From: Alistipes sp.
GTDB taxonomy: Bacteria > Bacteroidota > Bacteroidia > Bacteroidales > Rikenellaceae
Direction of reading: 5' to 3'
Length of the DNA: 64,000 nucleotides
NCBI GenBank assembly: GCA_017631275.1
Contig: JAGBTQ010000010.1
Coordinates: forward strand, 1-64,000
Shown here: positions 34,590 to 41,606 of the stretch, piece by piece
Layout of the letters: the number at the start of each line of letters is the position of its first letter
How positions within the stretch are numbered: the stretch's first letter is position 1
Translations under genes and position numbers: made by a program
Notes under the pieces: model-generated
What the model saw: only the letters and a program-made list of their open reading frames with translations
What the model was told of the DNA's origin: nothing
The model's database searches: none

Positions 34590-35606
34590 ATGAAGAGATT
34601 ATTTCAAATATTTATCATGGCGTGCGCACTCACCGCGTGTGAGAACGATAAGCCAGGCTATGAGCCAAGCATCGAGCGTAAGCCCATCGTGTTCGACATG
34701 ACCGAGACTCGTGCCGCCATCGAGAGTGGCGATATCGAGGCTTTTGGTGTCTACGCCTTTGTGACCAACGAGGCGAATACTGCCTGCGTATCGTTGTTCG
34801 GGGATTCACCTGAGGAGGTATCTTTCAAAAATGGCGACTGGACCTACGATAATACTCAGTACTGGTTGGATGACTGTATCTACCAGTTCTTCGGTGTCTA
34901 CCCCTACTACCCCTACGATGCGCCATATAGCATCACCACCGACCTCTCGGGCAATCCTATCGGCATCAGCCACACCTTCACAACCCCTGACACTGCCAAC
35001 GAGGATCTCGTTTTGGCTCATGCCACCTACGACACCAGCGAAGTGATCCCTGAGAGCGTCGTGATGAACTTCCAGCACATGCTCGCGAAGGTGAGCCTAA
35101 ATGTGTGGCGCGACGGCGCAAAGCACCAGAACGACCAGATGCGAATCAAGAAGGTTACGCTTGGTAATATCCGTAAAGGTGGTACATACTCCACTTACAC
35201 AAAATCATGGAGCTATGATGAAAGTAAGCTAACTGTTGAGATGGAGAATACTAATCTTACAGATAGCGACAATATTGGTGCTGTAATTGTCAAAGATGAT
35301 GGAACATTAGATTCAGGCGGTAGCGAAGCTGCAGAACCTTTTAGCAAGATGCTCTTGCCACAGACGCTTGATGACTCTAATGTTGTGTCGCTCAAGATTG
35401 TCTATGAGCTTAAGCGACAGAATGCTGCAGACTGGGAAGAGGCTGAACTTGAGACCTCATTGCCAAGCATCACATGGAGTGCAGGTAAGCAATACACCTA
35501 CAATGTTGTGCTCTCATCAGTTACTGATATTACAGTATATTATATTCAGACGAAGGTTGACCCATGGGGAACGCCTCAGGTGGGAGGAACAGTTATCATC
35601 AAGTAA
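34590..35606 (+). CDS. Fimbrillin family lipoprotein
   Basis: A 338-aa lipoprotein (ALTACENDK, Cys17). IVFDMTETRAAI contains the TR motif (near residue 39). DWTYDNTQYWLDDCIYQFF, ANEDLVLAHAT and VMNFQHMLAKVSLNVW follow fimbrillin order. It is closer to the first gene of unit A than to the five tandem subunits before it, and codon bias is weaker here, so it is probably a minor subunit. An 11-nt gap separates it from the next start, which suggests coupled translation. Confidence 0.88.
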   Translation: MKRLFQIFIMACALTACENDKPGYEPSIERKPIVFDMTETRAAIESGDIEAFGVYAFVTNEANTACVSLFGDSPEEVSFKNGDWTYDNTQYWLDDCIYQFFGVYPYYPYDAPYSITTDLSGNPIGISHTFTTPDTANEDLVLAHATYDTSEVIPESVVMNFQHMLAKVSLNVWRDGAKHQNDQMRIKKVTLGNIRKGGTYSTYTKSWSYDESKLTVEMENTNLTDSDNIGAVIVKDDGTLDSGGSEAAEPFSKMLLPQTLDDSNVVSLKIVYELKRQNAADWEEAELETSLPSITWSAGKQYTYNVVLSSVTDITVYYIQTKVDPWGTPQVGGTVIIK

Positions 35607-35617
35607 TAGTTAGAACA

Positions 35618-36712
35618 ATGAGACGATTTAGCTACATATTTATTCTCTTTGCTATGCTTTTTTGCGGTTGCAATGATAACGCCACAGATCTTGGTGACGA
35701 GCAGATTGTTGTGCCCACCAAGCCATATATCTACCTCGATGCTGCTGTTAACACACGTGCTTCATTGGTTACAGGCACTACACTTCGTCGTAACTTCTCG
35801 GTAATCGGATATACCTACGATTTCAACAATAAGTGGACCACTTATCGTGTTACCGCTAAACCTAATGTATTCGACAATACTCCACAAAATGTAACCTACT
35901 CAGGCGGCAACTATAAGTACGACCCTGTAAAAGAGTGGCAGGGCGGTAAATATACTTTTTTTGCTTTCTATCCACAAACTGTTAATTCATCAGGTGCCAA
36001 CGTCGAAGGTACACCTTACCTTACATACGCTCCTGACTTTAACGATGCAGGCTCACATATCGATATTATGACAGCTATGTTTGAGGATACCAGCCTTAGC
36101 AGTAGCCCTTATGTATATTTCGACTTCTACCACCGTCTTTCGGCTGTAGATGTCGTAGCAATGAACTTCTATGAGCACAGCTATGACGATCCAAACTCCG
36201 AGAATACTGTTATCACTGAGAAAATTACTATTGATATTGTAGACCTTGCTCTACAGTTCGAGGGCGTACAGTACAAAGAGGCTAAAATATATATGGATAG
36301 GCGCATTGCATCTGAGTGTACACCAAATGATGCGGGCACCAACCCATACTATCAAATTATCACAGAGGATGATGAATCTGGTATCTTTATTAACTATAAT
36401 GAAGATGCTACGCTTCGCCCTATTACAACTACGTTACGTAGCTCAATGATTTTTATCCCACAGGAGAACACTGACCTTAAGGTAACAACAACGGTGTCGT
36501 ATATGAAGCGTCGTCCTAATGGCGAGTTTCTGATTGATGAAGAAGATGGCGATACGGTCTTTACTCAGACGATAGATACTCCTTTCAACCAGCCATTGAA
36601 GGAGGGTAGCCGCTACTACTTGCAGATGACATTCACATCGTCGGCAGTATCTATCAGCATCATCACCTCTGACGAGTGGGACGACATTAAGGTTGATTAC
36701 GAATTTGAGTAA
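35618..36712 (+). CDS. Fimbrillin family lipoprotein
   Basis: A 364-aa lipoprotein. The ATG at 35618 gives MRRFSYIFILFAMLFCGC with lipobox FCGC; an ATG 18 codons earlier lies inside the previous gene and is rejected. YLDAAVNTRASLV carries the TR motif. WQGGKYTFFAFYPQ, YVYFDFYHRLSAVDVVAMNF, SMIFIPQENTDL and the ending SIITSDEWDDI fit a fimbrillin with a degenerate central motif. Likely a minor subunit that joins the shaft to the larger protein encoded 11 nt downstream. Confidence 0.83.
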   Translation: MRRFSYIFILFAMLFCGCNDNATDLGDEQIVVPTKPYIYLDAAVNTRASLVTGTTLRRNFSVIGYTYDFNNKWTTYRVTAKPNVFDNTPQNVTYSGGNYKYDPVKEWQGGKYTFFAFYPQTVNSSGANVEGTPYLTYAPDFNDAGSHIDIMTAMFEDTSLSSSPYVYFDFYHRLSAVDVVAMNFYEHSYDDPNSENTVITEKITIDIVDLALQFEGVQYKEAKIYMDRRIASECTPNDAGTNPYYQIITEDDESGIFINYNEDATLRPITTTLRSSMIFIPQENTDLKVTTTVSYMKRRPNGEFLIDEEDGDTVFTQTIDTPFNQPLKEGSRYYLQMTFTSSAVSISIITSDEWDDIKVDYEFE

Positions 36713-36723
36713 AAATATAACCC

Positions 36724-39444
36724 ATGAGATATCTACACTATTTTGCAGCTGTGATGGCTATTGTTTTGGCCACATCTTGCATCAACTCAGATATTGACGA
36801 TACGCCTATCTTCTCTTCTGGCTCGAATGGCCAGTTGCAGGTTGTAGGCCGTGTTACTCAGTATACCGACTGCGACGTGGCTACACGCTCGAAGAAGGAG
36901 GGCGACGAGCCTAAGGTTACCTCTATGGGCTTGGCATTGTTCCCTATTGATGATAATGGCACTATCGGCGACTGCTTGTACTATGACTTCAAGCTCGGCG
37001 GTAGCATTGTCTTTATTGTGGACCGTCATGACGCCGTTTTCGACAACTATGTGGGCAAAAAGTTCGCTATGTACATCTTTGCAAATATGCAGGATGCAGT
37101 GGGCTTCCCAATCACAGCAGAGGCTGGCAAGGGTAAGTCGTTGGAAGAGTTTACTGAGTATGCCGCAGCTGCATCTGCAAACGTAGAGGAGGTTCCTGCA
37201 AATGGCTTCCCTATGGTGGGCTCATTGGGTAATACTGTCACCACTATTGATGATGGCATCGCCCCCGACGGTAAGACTCTTATCCTTAAGCCCGCACAGA
37301 CTGACGCCAATGTTGATGGTCTTCCATTGGTGAATGATGTGCCTACCGACAACCTTGAGATTCCTCTTAAGTCGATGTATGCAAAGTTCACGTTTACCAT
37401 CAGCGTCAAGCCCGACCAGGAGATTGTGGGCAACAAGGCGCCTCGCTTCGACCTTCTTAACTATGAGGTACATAATATCCCCAAAACTGTTGACTCTAAC
37501 TCATCTACCAACGATGACAGTGACTCCGGCGTTATAGCATCATCGGGTGAGGTTGGCATGGGTATCTATGCGCAGGGCGCTACCACAGCTACTTTCGACT
37601 TCTATCTTCCTGAGCGCTATTTGGCTCCAAGCAAGGCTTTGGAAGAAGCTTTGCCCGCTGAACTTAAAAATGCTTCCACCGAAGAGATAGAGAAGTATCG
37701 CCAGCGCTATAAGAATAAGTTGGTTGATGGCAAGGCGGCTACCTATGTGACCATCACTGGTAAGTATACCGACCACCAGGAAAATGCCCATGATGTTAGC
37801 TACAACATATATTTGGGTGGTAATAACTATAATGATTTCAATATTATCCGCAACACGCACTACGATAATAGCGTCACCATCCGTGGTATCTCTGCTTCGG
37901 ATGACCAGTCTGTAGAAGATGGTATCTCTATCGACTGGCGTGTTAACGTTGAGCGCTCTACGCCTTTGGTTATCAACTTGCGTCGCGAGTCTTTGCTCGA
38001 TGCCCACTACGAGGTGCGTCCATTGCGTCTGCGCCTTGTGGGTGATTTATCAGATAAGCCCACCTCTGCTACCGTTCAGATTCTTAACCAGAACGGCACA
38101 GCTAATGACATTCCAGGATGGATTCGCTTAGAGGCAAGCGATAATTCGATTAATCATATTACCGATGCTGGAAGTTTGTCGTATGGTAAGCGCAAGTATT
38201 TCACCACCGACCTTGTAACTAACACACTCGCAGCAAAAACGAGCATCACGGTCAATAACCTATCTGGCGCTAACCAGACTGTGTGGATATATGTCGATGA
38301 GAATACTACAACTACATCGCGTGCTGCTATCGTCCGTGTTTCGTACGATGGTGTTGACAAGGACTTCGAGATTGTGCAGCATGGCTTGTTTGAGGTAACC
38401 TCTACTGATGACAAACGCACCTACTATATCGAGCAGTATGAGGAGTATCTCTACAACTACGATGCTGAGGACTCGTATGGTCAGACTAAGCAGGAGGGTA
38501 TGCCTTGGGGCTTGAATGGAGTGCAACTATCGCATATCTACGACTCTTTCACATGTGGAGAGACAAACGATGACTGGACGAGCTTTATCACAAAAAATCC
38601 AATTAAGTACGATTTCTATATCAGAAAACACGATGACGATAACGAGAATAGTGACGAAAAAACAAAGGATGGAGGCACGCTTCACAATTATGCAGGCTTG
38701 ACGTTTACAAAAGAGATTGCCGAAAACTCAAATGCTGGTTTAACAAAACTTACGTTGGCGCAAACTGCAAATAGTGCTGTGGAGTATTGCTATAATAGAA
38801 ATAAGAGAGACGCAAATGGTAATGTTGTGAATGTTGAGTGGTATCTCCCTTCTGCCGACGAGTTGGAGGATTTTATCGTTCCTGCTTATAGTACCTTCGA
38901 GGAGTTCCAGGATAACTACTATTGGACCTCACAGCCTGCATACATACGAAATGCTTTCTATTATGAATATCATAATGGCTCCAGAAATAGTGCCGCTGAA
39001 GATACATATAAGTTTGTAGTGTACGAGGATAATAAGACGCATGCGAGAGCTACAAAGGTTGTTTATAATAACGGTAAGTATGATTATGTGCCAAGTGGTC
39101 TAAATAAAGAGCCAAAAGAGACTCATAATATGGATGCTGGTTGTATAAACCAAAATGAGATTGATAAAGAGAATTATTTTAATGTAATGTATGCTTGGTA
39201 TAGATGGGAGGATAGTTTTTTGTGGTGGTCAGAAGTTGGAACAGAAGAAAAGATAGGGGATAATGCAATTAAAGTAGATGACCATTTTGGAGAACGTATA
39301 GATGGCATAGCTACTGGTAATAGATATCACATCCATTTGGGTCACTTGAACGATTTGATTCAGGAGACGGAGGATGGCGAACATGGTTACCACGAGCGCA
39401 CAAGGAACAATCGAGTAAGATGCGTACGAAAGATGGCCGATTAG
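36724..39444 (+). CDS. Large fimbrial tip-like lipoprotein with FISUMP/DUF1566-like end
   Basis: A 906-aa lipoprotein (LATSCINSD, Cys19). The N-terminal half resembles large pilus proteins (VTSMGLALFPIDDNG, FAMYIFANMQDAVG, LKSMYAKFTFTISV, IIRNTHYDNSVTI). Residues about 430-560 look like an Ig/BACON-type region (SITVNNLSGANQTVWIYVDE). The last 250 residues show VEWYLPSADELEDFIVP, YYWTSQPA and NNRVRCVRK, the order of a FISUMP/DUF1566-type lectin-like domain. It therefore mirrors the 16561 gene of unit A. The downstream terminator marks the end of unit B. A tip adhesin role is inferred. Confidence 0.82.
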   Translation: MRYLHYFAAVMAIVLATSCINSDIDDTPIFSSGSNGQLQVVGRVTQYTDCDVATRSKKEGDEPKVTSMGLALFPIDDNGTIGDCLYYDFKLGGSIVFIVDRHDAVFDNYVGKKFAMYIFANMQDAVGFPITAEAGKGKSLEEFTEYAAAASANVEEVPANGFPMVGSLGNTVTTIDDGIAPDGKTLILKPAQTDANVDGLPLVNDVPTDNLEIPLKSMYAKFTFTISVKPDQEIVGNKAPRFDLLNYEVHNIPKTVDSNSSTNDDSDSGVIASSGEVGMGIYAQGATTATFDFYLPERYLAPSKALEEALPAELKNASTEEIEKYRQRYKNKLVDGKAATYVTITGKYTDHQENAHDVSYNIYLGGNNYNDFNIIRNTHYDNSVTIRGISASDDQSVEDGISIDWRVNVERSTPLVINLRRESLLDAHYEVRPLRLRLVGDLSDKPTSATVQILNQNGTANDIPGWIRLEASDNSINHITDAGSLSYGKRKYFTTDLVTNTLAAKTSITVNNLSGANQTVWIYVDENTTTTSRAAIVRVSYDGVDKDFEIVQHGLFEVTSTDDKRTYYIEQYEEYLYNYDAEDSYGQTKQEGMPWGLNGVQLSHIYDSFTCGETNDDWTSFITKNPIKYDFYIRKHDDDNENSDEKTKDGGTLHNYAGLTFTKEIAENSNAGLTKLTLAQTANSAVEYCYNRNKRDANGNVVNVEWYLPSADELEDFIVPAYSTFEEFQDNYYWTSQPAYIRNAFYYEYHNGSRNSAAEDTYKFVVYEDNKTHARATKVVYNNGKYDYVPSGLNKEPKETHNMDAGCINQNEIDKENYFNVMYAWYRWEDSFLWWSEVGTEEKIGDNAIKVDDHFGERIDGIATGNRYHIHLGHLNDLIQETEDGEHGYHERTRNNRVRCVRKMAD

Positions 39445-39463
39445 CCATACCAACCAATAAAAT

Positions 39464-39499
39464 TAGAGCGAATGCCGCGAGGGTGTTCGCTCTATTTTT
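39464..39499 (+). terminator. Rho-independent terminator of pilus unit B
   Basis: TAGAGCGAA (39464-39472) pairs with TTCGCTCTA (39486-39494) around a 13-nt loop, followed by five T (39495-39499). Confidence 0.9.
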
Positions 39500-39553
39500 G
39501 TGTTGAGTAAAACACAATTTTGGTTTGAAAACTAATAAAAATGGGTGGTCGGC

Positions 39554-39584
39554 TTTGATATCCGCGAAATATTTCGTACCTTTG
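39554..39584 (+). promoter_or_regulatory. lpxK-ssb promoter
   Basis: TTTG (39554-39557), exactly 19 nt, TACCTTTG (39577-39584). Start codon at 39626. Confidence 0.85.
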
Positions 39585-39625
39585 ACAAGATTGTATAACT
39601 ATGCTTATACGCCAACATTGTTGTA

Positions 39626-40729
39626 ATGAAGCTGTTAAAGACCATAATATCGTGGATATACGGAGCGGTGATAGCCCTGCGCCATCGCCTCTACGACTGG
39701 GGCATAATACGTAGCTACCAGTTCGATATCCCCGTGGTCTGCATAGGCAACATCACCGTGGGTGGAACAGGAAAAACGCCTATGGCAGAGATGCTCATTC
39801 GCGAGCTGATGGACTCATACAACATCGCCATGCTCTCGCGCGGATATGGCAGAACAACAAAGGGCTACATCGAGGTGACAACACAGCACAACTACCTCAA
39901 GGTGGGTGACGAGCCCCTGCAGGTGAAGCTCAAATACCCCAACGTAGTGGTGGTAGTGGGCGAGGATAGGGTAGCAGCCATCAACCGCATACGCGAGGAG
40001 CACCCCGAGGTAAACCTCATAATAATGGACGACGGATTTCAGCACCGCAGGGTGCGCGCCAAGGTAAACATCGTAATCCTCGACGCCACACGCCCCGTGA
40101 AGAACGACAGACTGCTACCGCTGGGCCGTCTGCGCGACCTTAAACGACGACTAAAGGCGGCACACATCTTCATGGTGTCGAAGTGCTCCGAGAGCATGTC
40201 GCCCCTCGACCGCCGACTATGGCGCAACGAGCTGCGAACAATAGCCTACCAAACCGTATATTTCTCGCACATAGTGCCGATGAACATCGAGCCCCTCTTC
40301 TACTTCGACGACCGCGAGGATATCGACTACGGCAACCAGGCGATAATCTTGGCGGGTGTGGGCAACCCTCGACCCTTCGTTAGCGAGGCAGCGGTGAGGT
40401 TCAACATCGTCGATAAGATGATAATGCCCGACCACCATCGCTACACACGCGACGATATGGCACACCTTATGGAGAAGCTACGCAAGTATCCACGTGCCAT
40501 AGTGCTCATGACCGAGAAGGATGCTGTGAAGCTATTCCGCAGTGGCAAGCATCTGCCCGAGGCACTACGCCGCGCGATGTACTATCAGCCTATCGAGACT
40601 CAACTCATGGATGGCCCCGACAAGGACTTCGTGGGCAACCTAAAACGTGAGATCGAGTTCAAGGACTTCGCTTCGCGCAAGAAGCAGTCGAAGAAAAAAG
40701 TAAATTTAGACGATGACGATACACTATGA
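39626..40729 (+). CDS. lpxK: Tetraacyldisaccharide 4'-kinase
   Basis: Phosphorylates the 4' position of the lipid A disaccharide at the cytoplasmic face of the inner membrane. The protein has 367 aa. An N-terminal hydrophobic segment is followed by VVCIGNITVGGTGKTPMAEM, the LpxK P-loop (near 35-50), then AMLSRGYGR (near 72) and LIIMDDGFQHRRV (near 130), all diagnostic. The C-terminal lysine-rich tail (RKKQSKKKVNLDDDD) is unusual but simple. Its stop overlaps the ssb start (ATGA), so ssb translation is coupled to it. Confidence 0.96.
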   Translation: MKLLKTIISWIYGAVIALRHRLYDWGIIRSYQFDIPVVCIGNITVGGTGKTPMAEMLIRELMDSYNIAMLSRGYGRTTKGYIEVTTQHNYLKVGDEPLQVKLKYPNVVVVVGEDRVAAINRIREEHPEVNLIIMDDGFQHRRVRAKVNIVILDATRPVKNDRLLPLGRLRDLKRRLKAAHIFMVSKCSESMSPLDRRLWRNELRTIAYQTVYFSHIVPMNIEPLFYFDDREDIDYGNQAIILAGVGNPRPFVSEAAVRFNIVDKMIMPDHHRYTRDDMAHLMEKLRKYPRAIVLMTEKDAVKLFRSGKHLPEALRRAMYYQPIETQLMDGPDKDFVGNLKREIEFKDFASRKKQSKKKVNLDDDDTL

Positions 40730-41262
40730 TTAACAAGGTAATTCTTCTAGGAAATGTGGGTCAGGACCCCGAGGTTCGCACCCTTGAGACCGGCGTGAAG
40801 GTGGCACGCCTACGCTTGGCAACAACCGAGCGCATATTCAACCGCCAGACAAACGAGAGCACCGAGCACACCGAGTGGCACAGCATAACCCTTTGGCGTG
40901 GCTTGGCAGAGGTTGCCGACAAGTATGTTCGCAAGGGCTCGCAGATATATGTCGAGGGTCGCATTCGCTCGCGCGAGTGGGAGAAAGATGGCCAGCGCCA
41001 CACCGGCGTGGAGATTGTTGCCGACGAGATGAAGCTCCTTGGCCGTCGTCCTGAGGGCGCACAGCAGGGTAGCTATCAGCAACCATCACAGCCTCAGTAT
41101 CAGCAGGGTGGCTATCAGCAGCCACAATACCAGGCACCACAGCCTCAGTATCAGCAGCCAGCACAGCCACAGTATCAGGCACCACAGTATCAGCCACAGC
41201 CAGAGCCTATGCCCGCAGCACCGCAGATGCCGATGGCTGATCCGGACGATCTTCCATTTTAA
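40726..41262 (+). CDS. ssb: Single-stranded DNA-binding protein
   Basis: Binds single-stranded DNA in replication and repair. The 178-aa protein has the OB fold in the first 110 residues (INKVILLGNVGQDPEVRTL, TEWHSITLWRGLAEVADKYV, GSQIYVEGRIRSREW), then a Gln/Pro/Tyr-rich flexible linker with repeats of QPQYQQP, and the acidic tip DPDDLPF that recruits partner proteins. The four-base overlap with lpxK is odd functionally but clear. Nine nt after the stop begins the second copy of the compound inverted-repeat element. Confidence 0.97.
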   Translation: MINKVILLGNVGQDPEVRTLETGVKVARLRLATTERIFNRQTNESTEHTEWHSITLWRGLAEVADKYVRKGSQIYVEGRIRSREWEKDGQRHTGVEIVADEMKLLGRRPEGAQQGSYQQPSQPQYQQGGYQQPQYQAPQPQYQQPAQPQYQAPQYQPQPEPMPAAPQMPMADPDDLPF

Positions 41263-41271
41263 ATTTGCCGT

Positions 41272-41403
41272 GAATTTGTTGTGATAAGGGGTCGATTGCG
41301 TCCCCTAACAAAAAATGCCACCAATGGGACGTACGTCAAGTACTACCCATCGGTGGCATTTTTGCCGAGTGTAGCACTCGGCGCCCTTCTGACAACAAAT
41401 TTC
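41272..41403. repeat. Stop-codon-abutting compound inverted-repeat element, copy 2
   Basis: Outer arms GAATTTGTTGTGATAAGGG (from 41272) and CCCTTCTGACAACAAATTTC (to 41403). Inside: AAAAATGCCACCAATGGG (41311-41328) with CCCATCGGTGGCATTTTT (41346-41363), whose tip is GTAC-GTCAA-GTAC; then GCCGAGTG-TAG-CACTCGGC (41364-41382). The first inner hairpin ends in T on both strands, so it can terminate in either direction, suiting convergent ssb and the biotin carboxyltransferase gene. AAATTTGCCGTG at 41261-41272 looks like a partial duplicate of the left end. Confidence 0.88.
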
Positions 41404-41540
41404 TTTATGGGTAACGCTTCGCTCGATGGGATAAATGAGTAACGCTTCGCTCGATGGGTAACGCTTCGCTTGATGGGGAATTTCCCATCTATCCCATTCG
41501 TCCCATCTATCCCATTTGTCCCATTCCCCCTATCTTCCCC
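41404..41540. repeat. GGGTAACGCTTCGCTCGAT array with complementary CCCATCTATC block
   Basis: Units ATGGGTAACGCTTCGCTCG (about 41406-41475), centre GATGGGGAATTTCCCATC, then CCCATTCGTCCCATCTATC units. It is the same repeat type as at 4731-4892 and 44157-44270. Confidence 0.7.
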
Positions 41541-41551
41541 TCCCCTCGCGC

Positions 41552-41588
41552 AAAAAAAAATATGGAGCCACGCGAATGGCTCCATATT
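41552..41588 (-). terminator. Terminator of the biotin-dependent carboxyltransferase gene
   Basis: On the minus strand AATATGGAGCCA pairs perfectly with TGGCTCCATATT (plus coordinates 41577-41588 and 41559-41570), followed by about nine T (complement of A at 41552-41560). It lies about 20 nt after the stop codon. Confidence 0.93.
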
Positions 41589-41606
41589 TATTATATATAG
41601 GTATCG

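Noticed and set aside
35564-35617. Upstream ATG for the 35618 fimbrillin
   Set aside because: It lies inside the preceding gene and puts 18 hydrophilic residues before a perfect lipoprotein signal.
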